Part shown: positions 52,240 through 60,160 of the stretch, in pieces
How positions within the stretch are numbered: position 1 is the first letter of the stretch
How the letters are laid out: every line of letters starts with the position of its first letter
NCBI GenBank assembly: GCA_963766445.1
Contig: CAVXZW010000019.1
Location: forward strand, 62,001 to 126,000
Direction of reading: 5' to 3'
Origin: JAICYJ01 sp963766445
GTDB taxonomy: Bacteria > Actinomycetota > Thermoleophilia > Gaiellales > JAICJC01
Length of the DNA stretch: 64,000 bases
Made by a program: the position numbers and the translations under genes
Notes under the pieces: generated by a model
Seen by the model: only the letters and a program-made list of their open reading frames with translations
The model's database searches: none
Told to the model about the DNA's origin: nothing

Positions 52240-53269
52240 AGTCGGACACGGCGCCGGCCACGTCCAGCCGCCCGTCCATCAGCATGCCGATCAGCTCCGG
52301 CATCTCTGCGGCCGGATTGCCCGATCCGTAGAAGCAGCCCGCAATCGTCTTGTCGCTCAGGAAGTCGAGGGCCGGCAACGCCACCTCGACCCCGCTGGGG
52401 GCGATGCCCACGACCACCGCCGTGCCGCCCGGCCGGATCATGTCGAACGCCTGGCGGATCGTGTCCGGCCGTCCGACCACCTCGATCGCACGGTCGGCGC
52501 CGCCGTCGCCGCACAGGTCCCGCACCCGCGCCACGGGGTCGCCGCCGTCGCCGGACAGCACCATGTCGGTGGCGCCCAGCCGCAGGGCGCGCTCCAGCTT
52601 TCCCGGGTCGCGGTCGATCGCGACCACGCGGGCCGCCCCGGCCAGCCTGGCGCCCGCGATCGCCTGCAGGCCGACGCCGCCGCAGCCGATCACGGCGACG
52701 CTCTGGCCGGGCCGTACGCGCGCCACGTTGCGCACCGCGCCCAGGCCGGTGACGACGCTGCAGCCGACCAGCGCCGCCTGCCACAGAGGCAGCCCCGCCG
52801 GCAGCGGCACCGCCGCGGCGGCGGGGACGACGCACCGCTCGGCGAAGCAGGCGACGCCCAGGAAGTGCTTGACGGGCTCGCCGCTGGGGAACGAGAGGCG
52901 CGTGGTGCCGTCGCCCAGCACCCCGCGGCTGTTGTGCTCGCCGACGGGGACGCAGAGGTTGGCGTGGCCGGCCAGGCACTGCGCGCAGGCGCCGCAGGAG
53001 GGCACGAAGCAGAACGCCACGCGGTCGCCGGCGGCGACGTGCGCGACGCCCGGGCCCACGGCCTCGACCGTGCCCGCACCCTCGTGGCCGAGCACGATCG
53101 GCTGCCGCTCGCTCCCCAGGTGCCCGTCTGCCAGGTGCACGTCGGAGTGGCAGACGCCGGCCGCTGCGACCCGCACCAGCACCTCGCCGGGGCCGGGCGA
53201 CGCCAGCTCCAGCTGCTCCACCGTCAGGGGCGAACCCATCTCGCGCAGCACCGCCGCCCGCGTCCTCAT
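52136..53269 (-). CDS. Zn-dependent alcohol dehydrogenase, NDMA-dependent/class III-like
   Basis: 377 residues, intact. Catalytic Zn: AAGVCHSDVHLADGHL and PIVLGHEGAGTVEAVGPGVA. Structural Zn: SCGACAQCLAGHANLC. Rossmann site VAVIGCGGVGLQAIAGARLA, then GGADRAIEVVGRPDTIRQAF. It is the closest relative in the window of the 48.9 kb dehydrogenase. In this subgroup some enzymes use a bound NAD with an external electron carrier (mycofactocin-linked), but no mycofactocin genes are present here. The ATG overlaps the stop of the upstream enolase-superfamily gene (ATGA), so it is the third gene of the Fae operon. Confidence 0.92.
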   Translation of the reverse strand: MRTRAAVLREMGSPLTVEQLELASPGPGEVLVRVAAAGVCHSDVHLADGHLGSERQPIVLGHEGAGTVEAVGPGVAHVAAGDRVAFCFVPSCGACAQCLAGHANLCVPVGEHNSRGVLGDGTTRLSFPSGEPVKHFLGVACFAERCVVPAAAAVPLPAGLPLWQAALVGCSVVTGLGAVRNVARVRPGQSVAVIGCGGVGLQAIAGARLAGAARVVAIDRDPGKLERALRLGATDMVLSGDGGDPVARVRDLCGDGGADRAIEVVGRPDTIRQAFDMIRPGGTAVVVGIAPSGVEVALPALDFLSDKTIAGCFYGSGNPAAEMPELIGMLMDGRLDVAGAVSDFTDLDGIEAAFERLRRGQGARTVVVLDDDAAGLP

Positions 53270-54379
53270 GCCACCCGCCATCGCTCGAGCGCATCCAGAT
53301 CCGGCTCGACGCCCAGCCCCGGCCCGGGCGGGGGCGCGATCGTCCCGTCGCCGGCGATCTCGAGCACGAAGGGCAGCATCCAGTCGCGGCGCTCTGCCGA
53401 CCAGGAAGGTGGGTCGTAGGGCACCTCCACGTAGCCGTGGTGGGAGAGCGCGCAGGCCGCATGCAGGTTCGCGACCAGCCCGTACCCGTTCGACCAGGTG
53501 TGCGGCGACCAGCTGCGACCCAGCTCGCGGGCGAGGTCGGCGATCCGCCGGCAGCCGCCGATGCCGCCGCAGAACAGGACGTCGCACTGGATCACCGCGA
53601 TGCCGCCGCGGGTCAGCAGGTCGCGCGCCTCGTGCTCCTGCCGCACCATCTCCCCGGCCGCGATCGGCACGCTGGTGGATCCGACCAGCGCCGCGTAGCT
53701 GTCGACGTCGGCCGTGGGCAGCGGCTCCTCCAGCCAGTGGATGCGAAGCGGCTCGAGCGCCGTGACGCACTCGCGTGCGGTGGCGAGCTTCCAGGCCGGG
53801 GCGAGGTCGCCGGGCATCCGCCAGCCCTGGTTCGCGTCGACCATGATCTCCATCTCGTCGCCGACCGCCTCCCGCACGGCCTCAACCACCCGCACGTCGT
53901 CACGCCAGTCGGGGTGATGGAAACGGATCTTGAGCGCCCGCAGGCCGCGGTCGCGCAGCGCCACTGCGCGGCTCGCCCGCTCCGTTGGTCCCGCCAGCTC
54001 GCCGGTCGAGGCGTAGGCCGCGAGCGCGGCGACCGTTGCCACCCAGCAGCTGCCAGACGGGCATCCCGGCTGCCCGGCCGGCCAGATCCCAGCACGCGAC
54101 CTCGACCGCCCAGGGGCGGCCGCCGTGGAAGTCGACGGTCTCGCACGTCCGCTGCACGGATGAATTGTCGCGCGGGTCAACGCCGCGCAGCAGCCGTTCC
54201 AGAAGCTCCCGGTCGGGGAGGCCGTCGCCGCCGCTGGCGTAGCCCGCGGTGCCGTCATCGGCCGTCACGATCACCAGCGTCGCATCCTGCGAGGCGCGCG
54301 GGACGGGATCCCACGCAGCCCGGAACGGCGGGTCGAACGGGTGGCGGTAGGTGCGCGTCTCGATCGAGACGATCCGCAT
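53266..54379 (-). CDS. enolase-superfamily (mandelate racemase subgroup) enzyme (frameshifted)
   Basis: 370 codons after removing one base near 54062. The N-terminal capping domain is MRIVSIETRTYRHPFDPPFR and ends WAVEVACWDLAGRAAGMPVW. The barrel has LRALKIRFHHPDW (catalytic KxR), EIMVDANQGWRMP (metal Asp), IHWLEEPLPTADVD (metal Glu), VPIAAGEMVRQEHE (metal Glu), VIQCDVLFCGGIGG and SPHTWSNGYG (the Asp/His dyad). That residue set belongs to the mandelate racemase branch, which includes many sugar-acid dehydratases. Its start overlaps the Fae-homologue stop by one base, so their activities are probably linked. Confidence 0.9.
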
Positions 54380-54903
54380 CACTCGCCGCCGTAGAAGACG
54401 TTCCGAGCGTCGTGGCGAAGCTCCGCGATGCGGCGCACCGAGTCGGCCGGTGCGCCGGCCAGCGCGTCGTCGACGGCGCGGCGGGTGGCGTCGCGTGCCG
54501 CTTCGCGGCAGGCCGTCTCGTCGGTCGCGTCGGGGTCGACCCAGGCCGCCACCAGCAGCACCAGGTCGCCCGCCTGCTCGACAGGCAGCACGCCGTCGGC
54601 CACGGCGTCCATCACGCCCTGCCCGATACCCAGCTGGGCGGCGCCCCAGGTGATGCGCTGGTGCAGATCCTCGATAGCGGTGGCCTTGTTGGTCATGATC
54701 GTTACGGGCCGCACGGCGTTGCCCGCGCCCAGGCAGACGACCACGGGCGCGTGGCCGGCGCGCGGGTTGGCCAGCGCCGAGACGGCCACCGCCGCGGTCG
54801 GCGACCCACGCCAGGCCAGCGCCAGGTTGATGTGGCTGCCGTTCGGGACGTCGCCCGACCAGGCCTCGCCGATCCTGCCGTCGATGTGTTCGCGGTCGAG
54901 CAT
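54379..54903 (-). CDS. fae: formaldehyde-activating enzyme (Fae) homologue
   Basis: 174 residues. The match to Fae is clear. GRIGEAWSGDVPNGSHINLA carries the catalytic His (His24), SALANPRAGHAPVVVCLGAG covers the ANPRAGH region, and RPVTIMTNKATAIEDLHQRI the NK motif. WGAAQLGIGQGVMDAVADGV and DLVLLVAAWVDPDATDET follow. Fae condenses formaldehyde with tetrahydromethanopterin in methylotrophs. No pterin-pathway gene is in the window, so the substrate is open. It heads an operon with the mandelate-racemase-like and alcohol dehydrogenase genes. The start is ATG 54903; an in-frame GTG two codons earlier is possible. Confidence 0.85.
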   Translation of the reverse strand: MLDREHIDGRIGEAWSGDVPNGSHINLALAWRGSPTAAVAVSALANPRAGHAPVVVCLGAGNAVRPVTIMTNKATAIEDLHQRITWGAAQLGIGQGVMDAVADGVLPVEQAGDLVLLVAAWVDPDATDETACREAARDATRRAVDDALAGAPADSVRRIAELRHDARNVFYGGE

Positions 54904-54981
54904 GTGCACGCGGGAACCTATGCGACCACACCGGCTCCGCGCCACCGGCACCAGCCGCGCCGGGCGCGGTAGTCTGCGCCG

Positions 54982-55923
54982 ATGCGTGCGATCGTGTTCA
55001 CGGGTGCCGGTGGCGCCGAGGTGATGAGCCTGGAGGAGCGTCCCGACCCGGTGCCCGGCTCGGACGAGGTGCTGGTCGCCGCCACGCACTCGGGCATCAA
55101 CCCGGCCGACCTGCACCAGCGCGCTGGTGGCTATCCGGCGCCGCCCGGCGCCCCCGCCGACGTCCCGGGGCTGGAGGTGTCGGGCACGGTGGTGGCGGTG
55201 GGGCGGAACGTCAGCGAGTGGCGTGAGGGAGACCGCGTGTTCGGTGTGGTCGGCGGCGGTGGCCATGCTGACCGCGCCGTCGTGAACGCCCGCCACCTCG
55301 CGCGGATCCCGGACCGGCTCGGCGACGAGCAGGCGGCCGCGGTGCCGGAGGCGTTCATCACCGCGCACGACGCCTGCTACACCCAGGCCGGCCTGCATGC
55401 GGGCGAGCGGCTGCTGGTGAACGGGGCCAACGGCGGCGTCGGGCTGGCCGCCGTGCAGATGGGGCTTGCCACGGGCGTGCACGTGCTCGCCAACGCTCGC
55501 TCGCAGCAGGCCCGCGAGCGGCTGGCCGCACTCGGCGCCGAGCCGGTGTCGCTGGACGAGGCGAAGGACGCGGACGTGATCCTGGAGCTGGTGGGATCTC
55601 CCAACCTGGCCGGGAACTTCGAGGCGGTCGCGTTGCGCGGGCGGATCGTGATCGTCAGCACCGCCGCCGGCTCGACGGCCGAGATGCCGCTGCGGGCGCT
55701 TATGGGCAAGCGCGCGACCATGATCGGCACGCTGCTGCGGGCGCGGCCGATCGAGCAGAAGGGCGCCGCCGTGCAGGCCTTCGCCCACCAGGTGGTGCCG
55801 CTGCTCGAGTCGGGCGCGATCGATCCGGTCGTCGACCGGGTGTTCCCCGCAGAGCAGGCGGCCGAGGCCTTCGACTACGTGGCCCAGCCCGGCAAGTTCG
55901 GCAAGGTGCTGCTGGGCTGGTAA
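54982..55923 (+). CDS. zinc-free quinone oxidoreductase / NADPH:quinone reductase family protein
   Basis: 313 residues, intact. MRAIVFTGAGGAEVMSLEER, SGINPADLHQRAGGYPAPPG, DVPGLEVSGTVVAVGRNVSE and LLVNGANGGVGLAAVQMGLA (NADPH site) are medium-chain dehydrogenase signatures, without the structural-Zn cysteines. The subgroup is the quinone oxidoreductase/TP53I3 group. It reduces quinones or enals with NADPH. Divergent from the Fae operon by 78 bases. Start ATG 54982. Confidence 0.92.
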   Translation: MRAIVFTGAGGAEVMSLEERPDPVPGSDEVLVAATHSGINPADLHQRAGGYPAPPGAPADVPGLEVSGTVVAVGRNVSEWREGDRVFGVVGGGGHADRAVVNARHLARIPDRLGDEQAAAVPEAFITAHDACYTQAGLHAGERLLVNGANGGVGLAAVQMGLATGVHVLANARSQQARERLAALGAEPVSLDEAKDADVILELVGSPNLAGNFEAVALRGRIVIVSTAAGSTAEMPLRALMGKRATMIGTLLRARPIEQKGAAVQAFAHQVVPLLESGAIDPVVDRVFPAEQAAEAFDYVAQPGKFGKVLLGW

Positions 55924-55927
55924 GGCC

Positions 55928-56293
55928 CTAGGGCCAGCGCGGCGGCGAGGCGGACAGCCGCTCGAGCCCGCCCCAGTCGTCGCGGCGGGGTGCGAACACC
56001 TCGACGGCGACGGCTCCCTCCGGCCCGGCTTCAACCTCGTGCGGCACGTTCGCGGGGATGCGCCAGGTTGCTCCCGGCCCCAGCTCGCGCGTCTCGCCGC
56101 CGATCCGGAAGCGCATCGTCCCGGACGCGAGCACGCCCAGCTGCTCGTTCTCGTGCCGGTGCTCCGGCACCGTGCTGCCGGGATCGAGCTCGATCACAGC
56201 GAAGGAGACCAGCTCGCCGCGCACGGTGCGGGCGGCGATGCCGTCCCAGATCCTCAGCGGCTGCATGCCGCCCAGCTGGTCGAAGTCGCTCAC
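55928..56293 (-). CDS. cupin-domain protein
   Basis: 121 residues, intact, a single cupin barrel. Motif 1 is ELDPGSTVPEHRHENEQLGV (His-x-His-x3-Glu metal ligands) and motif 2 is ATWRIPANVPHEVEAGPEGA (the last His). The C-terminal VEVFAPRRDDW is typical of cupins that stand beside catabolic genes. Function unknown, but the complete metal site suggests a metalloenzyme or sensor. It converges with the quinone reductase gene, four bases apart, and its start lies 14 bases beyond the stop of the GlcD-like gene on the same strand. Confidence 0.88.
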   Translation of the reverse strand: MSDFDQLGGMQPLRIWDGIAARTVRGELVSFAVIELDPGSTVPEHRHENEQLGVLASGTMRFRIGGETRELGPGATWRIPANVPHEVEAGPEGAVAVEVFAPRRDDWGGLERLSASPPRWP

Positions 56294-56307
56294 CGATCCA
56301 CCCTATC

Positions 56308-57645
56308 TCACCGCTTCTTGCCCGGGTTGAACAGCCCCTTCGGGTCGAGCGCCTGCTTGATCGCGCGGTGTGCGCCGACGGCGGCCGGGCCCCACTGCCG
56401 CTCCAGGTAGCCGGCCTTGACCGACCCCAGCCCGTGCTCGCCCGAGATCGACCCGCCCATCCCGAGCGTCAGGTCGAACAGCTCCTGAACGGCTGCCTGG
56501 GCGGCGGCGAACTGCGCGGGGTCGGCCGGGTCGAGCAGGAAGCTCGAGTGCAGGTTGCCGTCGCCGGCGTGGCCGAAGCTGAGCCCGGTCAGACCGTGCC
56601 GCTCCCCGATCCGCGGCACCGCCGCCACCATCTCGGCCAGGCGGTCGAGCGGTACCACGATGTCCTCGGACAGCTTGCCGCCGTGGGCCGCCGCCAGCCG
56701 TGACGAGAGGCCGTCGCGCCAGCGCCAGACGGCCTCGCGGTCGTCCACCTGCCGCACCGCGGCGGCGCCCTCCGCCATCGCCTCGAGCAGCGCGTCGCGG
56801 CGCTCCGCGGCCTCCAGCCTGCCGCCGTCGGCCTCGGCCAGCACCAGTGCCCCATCGACCGTGTTGGCGGGGAAACCGCCGCCGCCGAACCGCATCGCGG
56901 CGGCGTCCAGCAGCTCGATCGCCGCTGCCTCAATGCCGCTGCCCAGGATCCGTTCGATCGCCGCGCAGGCGGCCGCGTCGGTGGGGTAGGTGCCCGCAAC
57001 GACGTGCACCGCCTCGGGCGCCGGCACCAGCCGCAGCCAGGCGGCGGTGATCAGCCCCAGCGTGCCCTCCGACCCGACCAGCAACCCCAGCAGGTCGTAG
57101 CCGGCCACGTCCTTCCGCACCGGCCCGCCAACCGTGATCAGCTCGCCGGGTGCGATCACGGCCTCGATTCCGGTCACCCAGCGGCGGGTGACGCCATATC
57201 GGAAGGCGTGCGGCCCACCGGCGTTGGTTGCCAGGTTGCCGCCGATCTGCGACTGCTCGGCGGCGCCGGGGTCGGGCGGGAACATGAGGCCGCTCTCGCG
57301 TGCCACCTGGTGCAGGCGTCCGGTGGTGACGCCCGCCTCCACCTGGATCCGCCACACCAGCGGGGCGAAGCTCCGGATCCGGTTCATGCGCTCCAGGCTG
57401 ATCACCACGCCGCCGTCGGGCACGGCGCCTCCGGCGACCCCGCTGCCGCCGCCGCGTGGCGTGATCGCGATGTCGTTGCGGTAGCAGGCGGCCACGACCC
57501 GCGCCGCCTCGGCCGCGTCGGCCGGCCGCACCACCGCCAGCGCCGATCCGTGCAGTCCGCGGGCGGTGGCATCGGTCAGGTACTCGGCCGGGGCCGGGCG
57601 GACCACGTGGTCGGGGCCGACGGCGCTGATCAGCTCGTCCAGCAT
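56308..57645 (-). CDS. FAD-linked oxidase, GlcD/D-2-hydroxyacid dehydrogenase type
   Basis: 445 residues, intact. The FAD-binding PCMH domain has VVRPADAAEAARVVAACYRN, AITPRGGGSGVAGGAVPDGG, LMFPPDPGAAEQSQIGGNLA and TNAGGPHAFRYGVTRRWVTG. The C-terminal FAD-oxidase domain contains FGHAGDGNLHSSFLLDPADP and EHGLGSVKAGYLERQWGPAA. These are the signatures of glycolate oxidase GlcD, D-lactate and other D-2-hydroxyacid dehydrogenases. It oxidises a 2-hydroxyacid, a logical step in a sugar-acid or glycolate-yielding pathway. No GlcE or GlcF gene is adjacent. Confidence 0.92.
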   Translation of the reverse strand: MLDELISAVGPDHVVRPAPAEYLTDATARGLHGSALAVVRPADAAEAARVVAACYRNDIAITPRGGGSGVAGGAVPDGGVVISLERMNRIRSFAPLVWRIQVEAGVTTGRLHQVARESGLMFPPDPGAAEQSQIGGNLATNAGGPHAFRYGVTRRWVTGIEAVIAPGELITVGGPVRKDVAGYDLLGLLVGSEGTLGLITAAWLRLVPAPEAVHVVAGTYPTDAAACAAIERILGSGIEAAAIELLDAAAMRFGGGGFPANTVDGALVLAEADGGRLEAAERRDALLEAMAEGAAAVRQVDDREAVWRWRDGLSSRLAAAHGGKLSEDIVVPLDRLAEMVAAVPRIGERHGLTGLSFGHAGDGNLHSSFLLDPADPAQFAAAQAAVQELFDLTLGMGGSISGEHGLGSVKAGYLERQWGPAAVGAHRAIKQALDPKGLFNPGKKR

Positions 57646-57655
57646 GGCCGTGAGC

Positions 57656-58627
57656 CTACAGCGGCGCCGGCGCGGTGCTCGAGCGCACGTGCATCCGCGG
57701 CTCGATCACCATCTCGCCGGCGGGGCGGCCGGCGATCGCATCGACCAGCATCTGTGCCGCGCCCACCGCCGCTCCCGGCGTGTCCCATCCAACTGCGGTC
57801 AGCGCCGGGTCGAGCAGTCGCGAGATGGGGATGTCGTCGAAGCCGACAACGCTGATGTCGCCGCCCACCCGCAGGCCGGCGTCGCGGCAGGCCTGGTACG
57901 CGCCGCAGGCGATCGAGTCGGAGAGCGCGAACACGGCGGTGGGCGGCCGTGTGCCGGCGAGCACGCGCGCGGCGGCGGCGCGGGCTTGGTGGTCGGCGAA
58001 CCCGCAGCGGACGCGACGCACGCCGGACCGGCGTGGTGCGGCGTGCGGCCCGCCGCCCAGCACCACGACGTCGCGGTGTCCCAGGCCCTGCAGGTGATCG
58101 AGCGCGAGGGCGATGCCGGCCCGTGAGTTGAACCTGATCGATCCGGCCGGCGCGGGCAGCGAGGCGTTCACCGAGACCGTGGGTGTGGCGGCGGCGATCG
58201 CCCGCCAGTCCGGGGCGCTGGGATCGATCGGCAGCACGATCAGGCCGTCGCAGCGCTGGGCTGCAAGGTCCCGTGCCAGAGCCAGCTCCTCCTGCGCATC
58301 GCCTGCCGCGTCGGCCAGCACCATCCGCAGGCCGTGACGGCGGAGGCTGCCCTGCAGGCTGGTCACGAACTGCTGGTGCCAGAGGTCGGCGAGGCTGCCC
58401 CCGACCACGCCGACCAGCTCGGTGCGGCCGCCGCGCAGCGCCCGTGCGATCGGGTCGCTGCGAAAGCCGATGCGGTCGGCGGCGGCGCGCACGCGCCGCT
58501 CGGTGGCCGGGGATACGCGCTGGCCGCGCAGGGCGTAGGAGACGCCCGCAGTGGAGAGGCCGGTGATCTCGGACAGCTCCCGCAGCGTGGCCCGCTTGCG
58601 TTCCGGGCGGTGGTTCGGCACAATCAC
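57656..58627 (-). CDS. LacI-family transcriptional regulator
   Basis: 323 residues, intact. The helix-turn-helix and hinge are KRATLRELSEITGLSTAGVS, YALRGQRVSPATERRVRAAA. The periplasmic-binding-like domain follows (GRTELVGVVGGSLADLWHQQ, CDGLIVLPIDPSAPDWRAIA, FALSDSIACGAYQACRDAG). LacI proteins respond to sugars or other small ligands. It is divergent from the amidohydrolase gene with a 23-base gap containing a LacI-like operator, so it very probably controls both directions. Its own transcription would also read toward the GlcD gene, whose start lies 10 bases beyond its stop. Confidence 0.92.
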   Translation of the reverse strand: MIVPNHRPERKRATLRELSEITGLSTAGVSYALRGQRVSPATERRVRAAADRIGFRSDPIARALRGGRTELVGVVGGSLADLWHQQFVTSLQGSLRRHGLRMVLADAAGDAQEELALARDLAAQRCDGLIVLPIDPSAPDWRAIAAATPTVSVNASLPAPAGSIRFNSRAGIALALDHLQGLGHRDVVVLGGGPHAAPRRSGVRRVRCGFADHQARAAAARVLAGTRPPTAVFALSDSIACGAYQACRDAGLRVGGDISVVGFDDIPISRLLDPALTAVGWDTPGAAVGAAQMLVDAIAGRPAGEMVIEPRMHVRSSTAPAPL

Positions 58628-58629
58628 AT

Positions 58630-58643
58630 GTTAATCGTTTCAC
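58630..58643. promoter_or_regulatory. candidate LacI-type operator
   Basis: GTTAAT-CG-TTTCAC: a central CG flanked by half-sites, the right one exactly TTTCAC and the left one matching its complement at four of six bases. LacI operators commonly have a TTTCA-like half-site around a central CG. It lies between the divergent LacI and amidohydrolase starts. Confidence 0.5.
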
Positions 58644-58650
58644 CATCAAG

Positions 58651-59607
58651 ATGCGAACCGACGTCCACCAACACCTCTGGCCGCGCCCGCTGGTGGACGC
58701 GCTGCGCGCCCGCCGCATTCCGCCGTACCTGGATGCCGACGGCGACGCCCCTGTGCTGCACATGGCACACGAGCCGGCGGGTGCCGTCGACCTCACCCGG
58801 CACCGGCTGGACAGCAGGCTGGCGGCGCTCGACGCGGCCGGCATCGAGCGGGCCGTGATCTCGCTTTCGACGCCGCTCGGCATCGAGGCGCTGCCGGAGG
58901 CGGAGTCGCTGGAGCTGATCGGCGCCTACCACGGCGGCCTGGCCGACCTGATCGAGCAGTCGGACGGCCGGCTGGCGGGCTGGGCGGCGGCTCCGCTGGC
59001 CTGCCCGGACGCCGGCGCGGGTACCGTGGAGGCGGCGCTCGACCGCGGGTTCGTGGGCGCCTCGTTGCCAAGCGAGGCGCTGGCCGGGCCGGAGGCGATC
59101 GAGCGGGTAGCACCGCTGCTGGACATGCTGGAGCGCCGCGGAGCCCCGCTGTTCGTGCATCCGGGGCCGGCGCCGGAGACGCGGCCGTACGCGCTCGATG
59201 CCGGCATGCCGACCTGGTGGCCGAACCTGGGCGTCTACCCGGGCCTGTCGATCCGGGCCTTCTTCGGCTGGCGCACGCTCGGCGCGTCACGCTGGCCCGG
59301 CGTGCGCGTCTGCTTCGCGATCATGGCCGGCGCCGCGCCCTTCCTGGAGGAGCGCTGGCGTGCGTTCAGCGGCGAGACGCGCGCGATCGACCGCAACGTG
59401 TACATGGACACCGCCTCCTGCGGCCGGCTGGCGCTCGAGTGCGGCATGGCCACCTACGGGGTCGAGCAGATCGTGCTCGGCACCGATATACCGGTGATCA
59501 GCCCGCTGCCGCTTGGGCGGGCGCTGACCGACCTGGGTGCGGCCGTCGAGGACGCGGTCGCGCGCATGAATCCTGTCAGGCTGTTCGACCAGATGGAGCG
59601 ACCATGA
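58651..59607 (+). CDS. amidohydrolase family 2 (TIM-barrel metal hydrolase/decarboxylase)
   Basis: 318 residues, intact. N terminus MRTDVHQHLWPRPLVDALRA with HxH (His-Gln-His), GFVGASLPSEALAGPEAIER, GAPLFVHPGPAPETRPYALD (metal His) and YGVEQIVLGTDIPVISPLPL (metal Asp). This is the amidohydrolase-2 branch that includes ACMS decarboxylase, resorcylate decarboxylase and lactone or amide hydrolases. It overlaps the next gene (ATGA). Substrate unknown. Start ATG 58651, although no strong ribosome site is seen. Confidence 0.88.
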   Translation: MRTDVHQHLWPRPLVDALRARRIPPYLDADGDAPVLHMAHEPAGAVDLTRHRLDSRLAALDAAGIERAVISLSTPLGIEALPEAESLELIGAYHGGLADLIEQSDGRLAGWAAAPLACPDAGAGTVEAALDRGFVGASLPSEALAGPEAIERVAPLLDMLERRGAPLFVHPGPAPETRPYALDAGMPTWWPNLGVYPGLSIRAFFGWRTLGASRWPGVRVCFAIMAGAAPFLEERWRAFSGETRAIDRNVYMDTASCGRLALECGMATYGVEQIVLGTDIPVISPLPLGRALTDLGAAVEDAVARMNPVRLFDQMERP

Positions 59608-60119
59608 GCGACCACGACACCGATCTGCACGGCTTCTTCCGCGAGCGGCTGGGCGACCACGACCTGGATCCGGAGCAGGCCGAGGCGCTGGCCGGCGAGC
59701 TGGCGGAGCGCGTCGAGCTGTGGCAGCACCTCGTCCGCCACAGCGACGAGGATCGCATCTACACGGAGCTCTACCGCGACCACCACCTGGACGTTTGGCT
59801 GATCTGCTGGAGTGGCACCCAGGACACCGGGCTGCACGACCACGACCTGTCCGGTGGGGCCGTGCGCATCGTTGACGGTGCGCTCGACGAGGATCGGCTG
59901 TGCCTGGGCTCAGGCATCGACACCACGCGCTACGACGCGGGCCAGTCGTTCCGGTTCGATGCGTCGCGCATCCACGACGTGCGAAACGCGGCCGGGCATG
60001 TCACCACCTCGCTGCACCTCTACTCGCCGCCGCTTTGGCGGATGGGCTACTACGACGTGGGGGACGACGGCCGCATGTCGCGCCGCTCGGCCAGCTACGC
60101 CGAGGAGCTGCGGCAATGA
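59604..60119 (+). CDS. cysteine dioxygenase-family (cupin-like) protein
   Basis: 171 residues, intact. Fe-binding histidines appear as TGLHDHDLSGGAVRIVDG (two His) and in FRFDASRIHDVRNAAGHV (third His). The order and spacing fit cysteine dioxygenase type I. Upstream are WQHLVRHSDEDRIYTELYRD and HHLDVWLICWSGTQD. Bacterial members oxidise cysteine or other 3-thiol carboxylates (3-mercaptopropionate) to sulfinates. The start overlaps the amidohydrolase stop, so the two are one operon controlled by the LacI regulator. A thiol-bearing intermediate in the pathway would fit, but that is inference. Confidence 0.88.
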   Translation: MSDHDTDLHGFFRERLGDHDLDPEQAEALAGELAERVELWQHLVRHSDEDRIYTELYRDHHLDVWLICWSGTQDTGLHDHDLSGGAVRIVDGALDEDRLCLGSGIDTTRYDAGQSFRFDASRIHDVRNAAGHVTTSLHLYSPPLWRMGYYDVGDDGRMSRRSASYAEELRQ

Positions 60120-60160
60120 AGGACTGAAGCCTGAGCGACGGCGCGCCGATACATGCACCG

